A stretch of 64,000 nt of DNA from Magnaporthiopsis rhizophila (Eukaryota > Ascomycota > Sordariomycetes > Magnaporthales > Magnaporthaceae), in the NCBI GenBank assembly GCA_003049465.1, contig PYSS01000024.1, positions 248,001 through 312,000 of the forward strand. The letters are read 5' to 3'. Below are positions 1 through 11,249 of the stretch, piece after piece. Below the pieces are notes generated by a model. It had not been told where the DNA came from. It was given only the letters and a program-made list of their open reading frames with translations, and searched no databases. The stretch's first letter is position 1. Each line of letters begins with the position of its first letter. The position numbers and the translations under genes are program-made.

Positions 1-1106
1 ACCCCGTGTATCCAATGCGGCGCCGCCGCCTTGCTATCTCGCTCTCGCTGGTCAGGGAGGTTGCGCCGTCGGGGCGTTGTGCTCGCCGAACAGGCAGAGA
101 GGCGGGGATGCTTGGGTCTTGCCCCATCCTGTTCGCCGTCACCGGGATGAGTGCCATACATCCTTCTTATTGTGGCCCTAAAGGGTGTAGGAGAGCTCGG
201 GGCGTCGGCGGAGCTTCTGCCCGCGCGGGAGGAAGCGCACATCTACCGTGGTTCCGACGGAAAGACATGCAGTCACACGCTCCGGTGTGCCACTGGAGAA
301 TCGTCGCGTATTTGTTATTGGCCCTTGAAAAGACACACAAGGTTAGCACCGCTGCTTCTTGATACGCAATCTGCAGGGAACGGCGTAATCGTGGACTGTG
401 CTACGAATTTCCTGTATCTCTGCTGCACATGTGCGTGGCGCAAGAAGCTTCTCCTATATTGCCGACGGGAAGGGATTCACCGTGATACGAAGGGAGAACA
501 AAGGAAAAAAAGGAGCACATAGTCTTGTCGGCTGTTGCCTGGGAACGGGCATGGGCGGTCAGATTCTGGAAGATCTAAGATGAGTCCTCGCTGTTGGTGC
601 TAGACGCGTGCCACCCGATCTGGAAAAGGAAGGTGCAACTGGATACCGTGCTCCTACCAGACGCGATCGTCTTGTACGTCAAAAACTTGTGGACTGAACA
701 GCACACACGACCGTCAACCTCTGCCGTCACATAGCAACCAAATACCAGCCAAGTAGGTCCTTGTTTCCTTGATTTGTATAAAGATGGGGCTCCTCTCGTC
801 CAGCCAGTGGTTAGGAGCCTCCTTATTCTACGGCACAAGGTGGATGCCAAACCATCAGCTTCTTAAGCGTGCCCAAACTGCGAAACCAACGTCACTTTCG
901 CTTACAGAAGCAATCACATCATCTCTGTGTTGGCACTCAAGCTGCTTACATCGAGCTCTGGTCAGGCCTTTGCTCACACCGCATTATACGAAACAGTCCA
1001 TCTAGAAGCAAGACCAAATCGGCCATCAGCGACAAGAATGCCCTCCAGGAAGATGAGGGAGGACAGAAAGTCCAAGGAGACGCCGGAGGGCAAGCAGACC
1101 ATTGCC
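1..1106. other. Gene-free 5' flank
   Basis: I see no supported gene here. Overlapping short frames exist in several phases but none has recognisable domains or splice structure. A TATAAAG stretch lies at 777-783, about 330 bases before the start of the first gene, and could belong to its promoter. Confidence 0.5.
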
Positions 1107-1896
1107 ATGGTGTTGCCGACGCTCGCCGCCCTCGTCCTCGTCCTCCTCATCGCCGTGGCCGATTCCCTTCGGCCCCTGCCTGTCCACGCAGCGCCCGTCT
1201 CGAGCGCCCAGGCTCTGCCCGATGACCTCGATGTTGCCGAGTACTTGGCTGCCTCCGGCCGGGCCCGCGAGGTCAAGGACTGCTCGCGGCCTGGAGTCAC
1301 GTGCTCGTGCCAGGACTGGACCTTCTCGCAGCCGACGTGGAACCTGACCGACTTCCGCTACCGGTCGTCGCTCGAGATCAAGAGCCCCGACGACGGCGAG
1401 GGCGACGCCGTCTCGCGCAGGGAGGTCTCGTTCGTCGTCCGCAACAAAGCGGTGCCGTACAGCGCCAGCTGCGAGGCCTCCAGCAACGCCACCGACGGCT
1501 TCTTCTACGGCGACAAGTGGTACACGTGCGACCAGCACGGCGACGGCGAGTCCGACAAGGGGCCTGGGTTGACGTGGTTCCGCTACGACAAGGCCGACGA
1601 CATGGTCCAGCTCAAGCAGACTTGGTTGTGCTCAGACCACGGAAGGTATACCAACTCCCTCTTTCTAGACACCTCTCCCCGGTTACTGCTACCAATGGAC
1701 CCAACTTTTAACAACCGTATACAATAGAGTTTCGTTCCAGGCTATTGGAAAATCCAAGGCTGCCGTCGAGTGCGACGTCGAGGTGTGGGAAAACCCCGAC
1801 TGGGAAGAGGGCGAGATATACCAGACGGACACGAAAGATTGTTTTAGTACAGACCAGACGCTGCGGGTGCTGTGGTCCGAGATAATTGGCAGCTAG
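1107..1896 (+). CDS. Small secreted protein, fungal AA1-like type
   Basis: Two exons, 1107-1645 and 1728-1896, give 235 residues; the 82-base intron starts GTATAC and ends AATAG, and the second exon continues the same frame to TAG. I chose the ATG at 1107 because it has a good context (GCCATGG) and begins directly with a signal peptide of about 30 residues (VLPTLAALVLVLLIAVA core). The mature part opens with a Cys-rich CSCQDW segment, and holds WNLTDFRYRSS, a VPYSASCEASS stretch, YTCDQ and QTWLCSDHGR. This Cys/Trp layout resembles the uncharacterised secreted fungal family often labelled AA1-like. Upstream in-frame ATGs at 1038 and 1059 would bury the signal peptide, so they are less likely. 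Function is unknown; extracellular location is inferred from the signal peptide. Confidence 0.72.
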
Positions 1897-1976
1897 GGCA
1901 TGTGGGCGAGCGACGAGTGATGGAGGGTGGCATTTTGTGTTCTGTTAACTTCTTGCGTCGTCGTCTTTCGTTATGT

Positions 1977-4153
1977 TCAGCTTCCCTTGGGCCTGTCCAT
2001 CAAGCGGCGTAGTTCCGCAGGCGGCTGGTTTCCCTGCACTTCCATCTTGCCCTTGTTATCTCCAAGCCATGCGTCGAGCGGCAGTCGCCACAGCCGCAAA
2101 ACGGCCGCGGCCTCACCGTCGGCCATCACGGTGTACGAATGTTCGAAGCTCCACAGGGCAATCACCAGGGCGCGAAGATAATGGAACCTCATCCTGCCGT
2201 CCGTCCAGCCCCCCCACAAAAAGCACACCAGGTCCTTGACGCAGGAGACGATCTTGTCCAGCGAGCGTGGCTGCTGGATCAGGTGCACGTACAGCGGCTC
2301 CAGGTGCATTTCGGCAGGGCCCTTGTGGGCGATGAAGATGAGGAGCTTGAGGAGAGAGTCGAAGGGCGGGTTCCGCTCGGCGGCTATGCCCTGGTGAAGC
2401 TCGGCCAGCCGGCGCCGCAGCGAGCGAATGGCACTCGACCCGTCACCGCCGTCCCCCGTGGCCGAACAGTCTGCGACGCGGTCAAAGTGCGCGCGGAGAG
2501 CGAAGAATGTCCATTCCCACCGCCGCACCTGGCTCATGCCCGCTGGCGTCTTGCCTCCGCCACCAACTGTGCTGCTCTTGACGCTGGTGGCGGCGGCGGC
2601 CGGTATGTTGTCGCTGCTGCTAGAGTCGTAGATGTCGTCCAGAAACAGCATCACGGCCGGGTCGTGAACGACCGACGAGGCATGGTACCTCGTGGCCAAG
2701 TAGAGGATGTGGACGATGCGCACCAGCGGGTGGTCGGGCCACTGGGCGCCCAGCCTACGCCGCAGCACCCTGCGGACGTAGTCGAAAACGACGGCCTGGG
2801 CGCGGTGCAGCGACGGGTGCCTCGCGTGGATGGACAGGAAAGTGGCGAGGAAGCGGGCCTGGTAAGGGCAGTGGCGGATGCACTCGTCGTACTGGGCGAG
2901 CCCCGCCTGCAGGAGCGCGCGCCCCTCGGCGTAGCGGCCCTCCTGCATCGACAGGAAACCGTTGACGAGGTTGGTGGAGCACGCCCTCCCCGCCCGCGGG
3001 TCGGCCTCGGCCAGCCAGCAGTGCCGCGGATGCACGGCGCCGGCGCCCGTCTTCGGCATCAGCACGTGCCCCTCGGCGGCCTCGTCGCACGAGCAGAGGG
3101 ATGCGGTCCGGAGCCCGCGTATGTACTCGCGGATGCTCCGGAGCACGTCTTCGGCGTAGCGTAGGGTTTCGGGCATGGAGACTGCTGGACGAGGGGTGGA
3201 CTCTTGATGCCTAAAATACCGGGCGAGCCCAGGGGTGGCCAGACTGATGGGCGCAGCAGACAAGCGCTGGGAGTGGATGAATTCGACCGGTGAGGGGCTG
3301 TCGATGGAGGGGTCGTCACGGCGCGGACTCACGACCAGCATGCTGGAAGGAGGCGAGACAGAGACGCCTTGCGCAGCCACTGGAACCCACCGACCGTTCT
3401 GTTCTGGAGTGGTATACTCGATACCGACCGGAGGCCGTCCAGAGTCGCCAACGGCGGCATCTGGAGTCGATGGGAGGCTTGAGGACTTGCCGCGTTCCGG
3501 TCCGGAGTGGACAAATTCACAATCTCGGTAGAAGCTAGCCGCGGGTGACGAGGGACTTGCTACAGGCGTGCCGTACTCCACAAACGGAGGCGTGGGAGCT
3601 GAACTTGTCCCTTGCTCAGCAAAAGTCTCTGTGCGTGCGACGGGGAGTCGCCACTTTGGGGAAGCCTAGACGGTGGCCATAATCTTACCGTCGACCGCGG
3701 ACCTGGGCGACTCGCTCTTCCTGGACCTCCGGAGATACCGCGATATGTTGGCCTGGGACACGGGGCGCTTCCGCACCCTGAAAGACGTCTGCTTGCCCTC
3801 GGCTTGGCGTCGAGCCTGGATCCGGACGATGGCCGCGTACTCGTCGGCCTTGACGTTTTTATGGATGCCCCACTGCTTGAGCTTCTTCATGTATTCCCTC
3901 CGACTGGCGGGATTGTCAGCGATGATATTTCAGGGGCAACCGAAATGGCGTCCAGCAAGCGTGAAAGTGGAGGAGAGGGCCGTCAAGAAAAAGGAAAAGA
4001 ATAAGACAGAACATACGTCGCGGAGAAGCCATTGCTCTTCATTATCTCGACGAGCGTTTTGAAGTCGTAGTCTTCCGCCTGGTAGAGCCGGACGATGGTT
4101 TCGCGGCGCTCCTCCCAGCACCGCCTCGAGAATGCGGGGCCATTGGGCTCCAT
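1977..4153 (-). CDS. Clr5-domain protein
   Basis: Three exons on the minus strand (4017-4153, 3689-3903, 1977-3628) encode 667 residues. Introns are 113 and 60 bases with GTATGT/CCAG and GTAAGA/ACAG borders. The N-terminus holds a Clr5 domain at about residues 10-62, recognisable by RETIVRLYQAEDYDF, the MKSNGFSAT turn split by intron 1, and MKKLKQWGIHKN at its end. Clr5 is a fungal domain of presumed nucleic-acid-binding role. The rest is a Ser/Pro-rich linker followed by a long alpha-helical region (about 260-660) that looks like a solenoid but has no domain I can name. A TAG just inside intron 2 makes the two halves look like separate genes if the intron is missed; the phase across it is exact, so I treat them as one. 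Likely nuclear; target unknown. Confidence 0.8.
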
Positions 4154-4607
4154 TGTCGCGTTGGGGAGTCGCGGCCTGAGATGAGAAAAAAAAAAAGGCA
4201 TGGAGGGCCATCACCGGCAATGTTCGGAGGGAGCGGCAGGTTATATAAAAATGCTGACAGATTTGGCGCCTAGAAGCATTTTATATCCCGATACTTGGCA
4301 AGAGAGGGCCAGATGTTGGCATGGCTTGCATTTAAAAGCTCAGCTCCTCCGTCTCCTTGGGTTGTCAGCGTCAGCACGCCACGAAAGCCCAGAGCTGACC
4401 GTAAGCATGCAACCTTGGCCATAGGGCTGACCTTTACCAACTACTAGGGCTTCTTTCCTGCATATATCATTCGTGTTAGTGACACCAGTTGGACCAATGT
4501 AAGCAGGAGAGGTGAGTGGGGAACGGGGAGCCCCGTCCACGGACGTCCCTGGTGGAGTGATGCTTGTCTAGGTTTATAAGAGCCACAGTAGGGTATCATT
4601 CATCAAG
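4154..4607. other. Gene-free spacer
   Basis: Spacer between the Clr5 gene start and tRNA-Trp. A short TATATAAAA at about 4241-4250 is the only promoter-like sequence seen. No supported gene. Confidence 0.5.
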
Positions 4608-4679
4608 GGCCTAGTGGCGCAACGGTAGCGCGTTTGACTCCAGATCAAAAGGTTATCCGTTCAAATCGGGTCTGGGTCA
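4608..4679 (+). tRNA. tRNA-Trp (CCA)
   Basis: A complete cloverleaf without intron. The acceptor stem pairs GGCCTAG with CTGGGTC, the D arm is GCGC/GCGC, the anticodon stem is TTTGA/TCAAA around loop CTCCAGA, giving anticodon CCA, and the T arm is ATCCG-TTCAAAT-CGGGT. A run of five T residues follows about 13 bases after the end and can serve as the Pol III terminator. Confidence 0.92.
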
Positions 4680-4825
4680 GTTGATTGTTCATCTTTTTGC
4701 CGTTAAAATAACGCTGTTTCAATTTTTTTTTCCCCTCACACGTTGGTAAAGAATTAACTGATCGAAAAAAAGGGAAAATAAAAAGGCACGGCCAGCACCT
4801 AATAGCACTGACTCTGCGTAGGCTA

Positions 4826-4913
4826 CGACCCAGACGGGACTCGAACCCGCAATCTTCAGAGATAATGGATTCCGTTGCCGAAATCTGACGCGATACCATT
4901 TCGCCACCAGGCC
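4826..4913 (-). tRNA. tRNA-Arg (UCG) with intron
   Basis: Minus-strand cloverleaf: acceptor GGCCTGG/CTGGGTC, D arm GCGA/TCGC, anticodon stem TCAGA/TCTGA, T arm GCGGG-TTCGAGT-CCCGT. The anticodon loop reads TTTCGG...C with a 16-base insert at the normal position after base 37, so the anticodon is TCG and the insert is a tRNA intron. It faces the tRNA-Trp gene 146 bases away, and the two share almost the same acceptor stem and D arm. Confidence 0.88.
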
Positions 4914-5541
4914 TTGTCCAGGGGATGAATAGAGAAAACTGAGCGTGTCGGCGGTCTAGGGGGCTGGGGGACTTGTCGTGTCCATTGTTAGGCTGTCTTT
5001 GGGTCTGACTCGATTCTGGGGTGAACCCCATCGCTGTGGGAATACGGCTCGGACGTCTCGAGAGAAAAGGATTTGGCAGTTCGGAATGTGCTAGTTTGCT
5101 CTCTTCCCTCAGACTGCTCGTGTCACCACGGCGCATTAGTGAATGCAGAAATTGTTTTTAAACAATCAAGGTTAAACGGCCTCATCTCTATACCAGAAGC
5201 AGCAGGTGACATTGGGGCGGCGGTGGTGCCGCGGATCACTCTCCCCGTCTGGCCTTGGCGCGCTGACGGATCTGGGGCCTCGAGCGGGGAACCATGGTAA
5301 TACCAGGCTCGGCTGAAGATGGCCCGCCCTGTCTGCAGATAGGATCCTCCAAGGCCGCGGCGGCCGAGATGAGCCAGCACTGTATTTAAGCCGACCACCC
5401 ACGCCACTCCCCGCCGATGCGGCCGCGTGCGAGGTGCGTTCCCCTTTTGTGGTGCCCCGTCCCCAAGCCTCCCGACGAAGATCTGCTGCGCATCCCTTAT
5501 GCGGCGTAGAGAGGAGCTCTTCTGACAGCGGAATACGCAAA
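4914..5541. promoter_or_regulatory. Upstream region of the metalloprotease gene
   Basis: No gene seen. A TATTTAAG at 5383-5390 lies about 155 bases before the first ATG of the metalloprotease and is a plausible TATA-like element. A frame running through the tRNA-Arg gene on the minus strand is a shadow. Confidence 0.4.
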
Positions 5542-7617
5542 ATGCAGCGTCCCAGTACCAGGGCTCGCGCCCTACGGCGTGGTCGGCGGTCAGGCATGGC
5601 CGCCGCCGTCGTGGCCGCCGCTGCGTCGCTGCTGCTGCTGGGTGGCGTCCAGGCGGTCCCCAGTGCGCCGATCGACCCGTTTACCGTAATCGACCCGCAG
5701 GACTGGGTGAACCCGGACAACATGACGTGGGACGACTACAAGCGGCCGCCGGGGACCAACTGGTCGGACCCGACGCGGCGCGGGTCGAGCCGCAACTTCA
5801 ACATCGCGCTCGTCACGCTCGACTACAGCGACAGGCCGTTCATCATCACGCAGCCGGCGCGGTCGACGATCTTCGGCAACCCGCAGCCCGCCAAGGCCGA
5901 CGTGGCCAGGGCCGACGTCCCGGCCTTTTACCGCGACCTGCTCAACACGCCCACGGAGCTCAACAGGGGCCACACGTTGCACGAGTACTGGATGGAGGAC
6001 TCTGCGGGCAAGTTCGGCGTCAACCTGACGGCCTTTGGCCCTTACCAGATGCCGCGGCTGAGCTTCCAATACGGCATAGACGACGACTTCAACCGGGGCG
6101 GCTGCCCGGCGGGCTTCGCGTGCGACCTGGACATCCGCGGGGACGGCCTGGCGGCGTGGCGGCGCGAGGTGGGCGACAAGGTGGCGGCCTCGTTCGAGCT
6201 CGTCTTCATCCTCTCGGCGGGGCAGGACGAGTCGGCGACGTGGCAAGAGTTTGGCGAGATGAAGTTTGCGACGCGCGACGACGTGCCCGCCGAGTTCGGC
6301 CCGCCAAAGGGGAGCAACTTGACCAACTACGCTCGCACGCGCTACGTCGAGTGGACCAGCTGGGCGTCGGCGGCGACGCTGTGGCCCAACGCGGGCGACG
6401 GGTCGTCGACGCAGGGCGAGAGCAGCGGCATGGCCGTGTATGCGCACGAGCTCAGCCACCTACTCGACATTGGCGACAACTACAACAACCCTTACTCGGT
6501 GCCGGCCCGCCGCTCCTACACGGGGCCCTGGTCCATGATGTCGCGCGGCTCGTTCCTGGGCCCCGGCGGCCCTCACACGCGATGGCAGGTCCCCGCGCTC
6601 CACGGCGCCAGCATGGGGTCGCTGCACACGGTGCGCGACAAGCTCTTCCTCGGCTTGGCGTCCAACTCCAGCATCGCGCTGCTGTCGCGCGACGGCCTCG
6701 CCGGCTCCGGCCTGGCCCTGGTCTCCTCCGTCACCGCACGCGCCGTCGACCCCGGCCCGGACGGGCTGATGGGCGTCAACGTGGCGTTCGGCGGCCGCGG
6801 CGACCTCTCGCCGCGCTGCGACGTCAACGCGGACCCGTTCTGCGACGGCGGCGGCTACAACAGCTACTTTATCGAGGTCGTCGACCGCGTCGGCTCCGAC
6901 TCGTTCCAGCCCGACGCGGGCGTCATGATCAGCAAGTCCAAGGACGGCTCCTCGCGCCGCCCGCCCCAGCCGTTCCAGTGGACCATCGACGCGAACCCGC
7001 AGGACATACGCATGGTCGACTTCATCCGCCCAAACGGCTCCGTCGCCATGATCACCGTCGGCGACTACCGCCAGCTGGCCGACGCGCTCTTCCACGCCGG
7101 CACCCGGTCCGGCAGCCAGTTCGAGCACGTCGACGAGGCCAACCGCCTGCACTTTTACGTCCTCGACCGTCACCGCGACGCCGCCGCCGTGCTGTCGTAC
7201 GCCGTCGCCGTCCGCTCGCTCGACGGCACGGGCGGGCCCAGCACCCACGCCGTCCGCCTGGCCGACGGCGTCGTCGCCGCCGGTGCCGCAACGGGCGCGG
7301 GTGTGGCGTGCTTCTTTGAGCTGACCAACGCGGGCGTCTACGTTGCGGGCGGCAGCGTGGCGCTGCACCCGCGCGACGCGACCGCGTTCCTGCAGTCGGA
7401 CGTCTTCCGGCTCAACGCCACCGTCTCGGGCGCCGGGTGGCGCGTCGCGCTGCCCAACGCGCTGGCGCACGCGCGGTTCGGCGAGGCGACGTGGGCGAGC
7501 GTGGCGGTGGCGGCGGCGGCTGATGCGGACGAGGAGGCTGTCGTCACGCTGACGGCCGTGTCCGAGTCGAACAAGACGGCGGCTGCGACGGCCGTTTGCC
7601 GGGTTGCGAAATGGTAG
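5542..7617 (+). CDS. Secreted M6-like zinc metalloprotease
   Basis: Single exon, 691 residues from the ATG at 5542. The arginine-rich start is followed by a strong hydrophobic core (AAAVVAAAASLLLLGG), so the ATG at 5596 is an alternative start that gives a more standard signal peptide ending near VQA. The zinc site is HELSHLLDIGDNY at residues 302-314, which keeps the HExxHxxxxxDxY spacing of M6 (immune inhibitor A-like) peptidases. Upstream are the FNIALVTLDYSDRPF strand and the HTLHEYWMEDSAGKFGVN segment common to M6-like proteins, where the propeptide meets the catalytic domain. Several NxT/NxS sites support secretion. Predicted role is extracellular protein breakdown; substrate unknown. 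The very GC-rich codon use creates long shadow frames on the opposite strand. Confidence 0.85.
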   Translation: MQRPSTRARALRRGRRSGMAAAVVAAAASLLLLGGVQAVPSAPIDPFTVIDPQDWVNPDNMTWDDYKRPPGTNWSDPTRRGSSRNFNIALVTLDYSDRPFIITQPARSTIFGNPQPAKADVARADVPAFYRDLLNTPTELNRGHTLHEYWMEDSAGKFGVNLTAFGPYQMPRLSFQYGIDDDFNRGGCPAGFACDLDIRGDGLAAWRREVGDKVAASFELVFILSAGQDESATWQEFGEMKFATRDDVPAEFGPPKGSNLTNYARTRYVEWTSWASAATLWPNAGDGSSTQGESSGMAVYAHELSHLLDIGDNYNNPYSVPARRSYTGPWSMMSRGSFLGPGGPHTRWQVPALHGASMGSLHTVRDKLFLGLASNSSIALLSRDGLAGSGLALVSSVTARAVDPGPDGLMGVNVAFGGRGDLSPRCDVNADPFCDGGGYNSYFIEVVDRVGSDSFQPDAGVMISKSKDGSSRRPPQPFQWTIDANPQDIRMVDFIRPNGSVAMITVGDYRQLADALFHAGTRSGSQFEHVDEANRLHFYVLDRHRDAAAVLSYAVAVRSLDGTGGPSTHAVRLADGVVAAGAATGAGVACFFELTNAGVYVAGGSVALHPRDATAFLQSDVFRLNATVSGAGWRVALPNALAHARFGEATWASVAVAAAADADEEAVVTLTAVSESNKTAAATAVCRVAKW

Positions 7618-9616
7618 TATGGTCTGGCTAGTCGGGCTCTAGGGACGTTCAAATACATAATACATACCATGTTGCCAAGTTGAGCGTGTGGCTGTGTTTT
7701 GCTCCGATCCTCTCCCTGGTAGACCGCAAGTGGCGGCAAATGCCATGTCAGCGTGACCCGAAGAATGGCCGCGCACCGCCAACCCTTACCCATCCATCGA
7801 TAGATCAGCGCTCGCTTCCAAGTCGGGCTTGGTTCGGTCCGGGTTCCTGGGAAATCGGCAGTATCGGCCAGGCACGACAGGACATCCAGGTTTTAAAGTT
7901 GGATAAACACACGGTCTCGCCACTTAGTTGGATTCTTAGGGAAGGATAGGGGTATCTAGCATCCAACATGCGTTGACGTCATGGTGGTGAGAGGTAAGTA
8001 TTTTCGGCACTGGAAGCCTCCATGATCATTGAACTAGGTATCATCATGATTTGTTTGTTTGAAATGTTGAAAACGCAGCGTACCAAACTGCATGTTGCCA
8101 TCCATTTCGGATCTCCCTTGTGAGACGTTGTCTTCCTGCAGCCAGCTACCAATGTCCCTCCTCTTTCGCAGGATCTGCAATTGAAAGTGATGCCATCGTT
8201 GGTTCTCTCGACCGGCCCTGACCGCGTGGCGCATTGCGCTCGATGTGCGTGATCCCTGCACAGGCTCTGCACCCGCCTGACGTCGGCTTGTGGGTCACTG
8301 AACACACAGCGCCAGGCTGGGCTGTGCAGGTTGTGGGGTCAATGCATGAACACCCGCAGCACGGACAGCGAGCTGAGCGGTGCTGCCGGGGAGTTTGGGC
8401 TCGCGATGGAACCCAGAATCTCGGAGGGAGCAGACCAGACGGGCTTGCGACCATCGTGTCCTATATACAGTTTTGGTGCCACGAATTTCCAAATCCCAAA
8501 ACCCCAAGGACTGTAAAGCAAATACCCAACTTTCTCCTCCATCCCACGTTGCTGAGTGTTGGATTGTTGCATCCCTAATCCCGCGGTTGACCGAAAGTGA
8601 TCTGCACCAGGGCTCCTTGTGCAAAAATGAAAAACCCGGAAAAAGACATCGCCGGAGTATTCAGTACATATTTTTAGCCCGGCAGCACACGTCTTTTGTT
8701 CTGGGGAATTGCCCGTCTTGGCGGGTTGCTAGTCGTGCATGGCCGGGACGTTTCAGGGGACCGTTGCCCGCAGCTCGCCTGGGGCAGTGGTCTTCAGCGG
8801 CGAGAATGAGCCTCAAGCTCGGCTTGCGGGATGTGCGTCACCAAAACGACAAAAGCTCTGGCCATGTGGTCGTAGTCGCGCACAGATGCGCTGAGATGGC
8901 ACGTCGGGGGCTTTTAATTCTTCGATCAGTGTGTATTTTTGAGATCTCCCGCTGATACCGTGACTTTTGACTGCCAGAATCGGCATCTGGACTGCGCTAT
9001 GGGGGTGAAACTAGACTTTTTCCAATAATCCCTTTTTGGCCTTTCGGTATTCAAGGCATTGGATACACGCCTGCATCGGGCAATTGCTTGCTCGTGCGTT
9101 TTTCTTTTCTTTTCTTTTAGCTCGCGATTCAGCCTCACTGAAATCCAACCCAGCAGGGCTTTAAAATCCCGGCTGCACAAAGCGTACCAGGCGAGGTCCG
9201 CGGAGCGCCATAATGCTCTGCAGATCCCTGGCAGAGGGCCCTAAAAATGGGAACTCACCCCAACTCTGGTCCCTGGCGCCCGCCCTCCCCACACAACCAA
9301 CTCAGGAGTCTGGTCCCCGGCGTCAGCTGACGACCGCCTCCTTGGGTTCTCCCCGTTCTTGCGTCTGTGAATAGAGAGGGTTTACATACGTATCCTTCTT
9401 GCGGACAAACAGCCAGCCAGGGTGACGGCGATCATATAGGGGGTTTATCCCTGGCGGCCCTGCCAATCCCCGTCGGGGTACCCCCACGATCGATGTCCTG
9501 TGCAATCTTTATTAACTCGCTCGCCCGCGCTTTTTTTGCTCGTTGTCATGGGCCTTGGTCTATCAGGCTTCGTACGAGGTCCGCATTGCCGCTAATCCAC
9601 AACACACATAACAACA
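7618..9616. other. Gene-free 2 kb spacer
   Basis: No recognisable gene. The longest open frame (8380-8955, plus strand) lacks domain signals and has biased composition, so I do not call it. The stretch holds the 3' flank of the protease gene and the promoter of the rhodopsin-like gene. Confidence 0.5.
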
Positions 9617-11044
9617 ATGTTCGTTCCGGTATTAGCCAGATCCGCCATGGCCGTGGCCGAGAGCGCGTCGCCGTCACCTTGGTCGTCAGTCGCCATAGCC
9701 GCCGACATCCTGCGGCGCTCAGCATCCGTCCTCGAGAAGCGGACCGCCGAGGTCGTCGTCGCTGCCGTGAGCCCGAGGCCGAACCCGCCGTCGGTGGGTG
9801 CCCGCATGAGCGCCGTCGTCTGGTTCCTGACGGCACTCGCGCTCGTCTTCATCATCCTGCGCCTGTACAGCAAATACTTGAGGGGGAAAGGGTTTTGGTG
9901 GGATGACTATGTCCTGGGCGCAGCATGGGTTAGTCCTTTCTTTTTCCCGCCGTGGGATGGATGGCCGGACGGGGTGATTCTCAAAAGTACCAGACAAGTT
10001 TGGGCTGACACATCCCGCAGCACATGCTCCTCCTCAGCAGCGTCTGCGTGTCCATCATGGTCCGCTACGACTACGGCCGGCACACGCTCGACATCCCCTT
10101 CAGGAACCTGAGCCCGATCCTGTTCCTCATGGTGCTGCAGGGCTTCTTCACCCTCCTGGCCGCCGCGTGGAGCAAGACGTCGTTCGCCGTCACGCTGCTG
10201 CGCCTGGCCGACTCGTCCCCGGGCCGTTGGAACACGGCCTTCCTGTGGTTCATCATCGTCTCCATCAACGTCGTGCTCGGCGCCGCCGCCGTCATCGACT
10301 GGGTCCAGTGCAGGCCCGTCGAGCTTAACTGGGCCACCTGGGAGGTCAAGCAGGGGAGCTGCTGGGACGGTAGGGTGGTGGTTGGCATCATGCAGGGCTC
10401 CATCGTCTACAGCGGTCTGGCCGACCTGGCTCTGGCTTTTCTGCCTTGGGCCATGCTGTGGAAGGCAAACATGTCGGCCAGGAGCAAGTACAGCGTGTTG
10501 ATTGCCATGAGCATGAGCGTCTTGTGGGTCTTTTTGCCGTCTTGTTTTTTGGTTCTCGTCCTTGCAACCTTTTGCTGACTGCTGCTTTTTCAGTGCCGGC
10601 GCTGCTTCATTTGTCAAGGCCTCTGCCTTTCCCTCGCTCCTTACTGGCGATCTACGTGAGTCTGCCCTACTTTGCCTTGACTCTTGCCTTTTCTTCGACC
10701 ACGCGCTAACATACTTGAAACAACCAGTCGATAGCTCACAGCTCATCATCCTCACCGCGGCCGAGATCGCCGTGACCATCATGGCCGCATGCATCCCCGT
10801 GATGCGGACGCTGTGGGTCGGGGTGGGCGACACGACGCAGGGCAGCAGGGTGTCGAGCCCGCCGCCTGCGCCTGCGCCTCCTCCGGCTCCTAGCGCGCCC
10901 ATGGTTGCCCCTGCACCCTCCATGTACCCGCGTATCTCGCGCGACATGGACAGCGTGGTTGGGAAGTTGGAGTCATTTTCATCCTCCACGTCTACTCTGA
11001 GTGTACCACCAGAGCGGAGCGTTCCGAACAGAACATCATGTTGA
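9617..11044 (+). CDS. Rhodopsin-like integral membrane protein
   Basis: Four exons (9617-9928, 10021-10523, 10594-10655, 10728-11044) give 397 residues with exact phase at each join. Intron 2 uses donor GTGGGT and yields SMSVFAGAASFVK; intron 3 joins GDL to LDSSQ. At least six hydrophobic segments are visible, including VVWFLTALALVFIILRLY, LFLMVLQGFFTLLAAAW and TAFLWFIIVSINVVLGAAA. The RLYSKYLRGKGFWWDDYVLGAAW segment and the conserved DWVQCRP are typical of the fungal rhodopsin-domain family, which includes PTH11-like receptors. The C-terminal tail is Pro/Ser-rich and disordered. Unlike some PTH11 receptors no CFEM domain precedes the membrane part. A surface-sensing or receptor role is known for some relatives but is only inferred here. 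Confidence 0.85.
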
Positions 11045-11249
11045 AAAAAAGGGGAAAAAAAAAGAAAACAGCAAAAAGACAAAAAAAGAAAATAGAAGAA
11101 AAAATTAGCAAAATTTCAAGCGTTATTATTCATCACTTGTCCCAATATCGATCAGAGCTTCTAGTGTTTGTCTACTCGCATGTTTTGGTGGAGGAAACGG
11201 CAAGGCCAAAGCCGGGCTGTGACGAGAGTCACGGCCAACTCTACCCTCG

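Noticed and set aside
3666..3890. Separate short gene ending in a TAG before the long Clr5 exon
   Set aside because: The TAG lies inside a clean 60-base GTAAGA...ACAG intron and the phase joins exactly to the next exon.
4645..5136. 163-codon minus-strand frame
   Set aside because: It overlaps the tRNA-Arg gene and has no protein features.
5590..7470. Two long minus-strand frames opposite the metalloprotease gene
   Set aside because: They are shadows caused by GC-rich codon use; the plus strand carries the zinc site and signal peptide.
8380..8955. 191-codon plus-strand frame
   Set aside because: No domain, no signal peptide, unusual composition and no splice context; likely chance.
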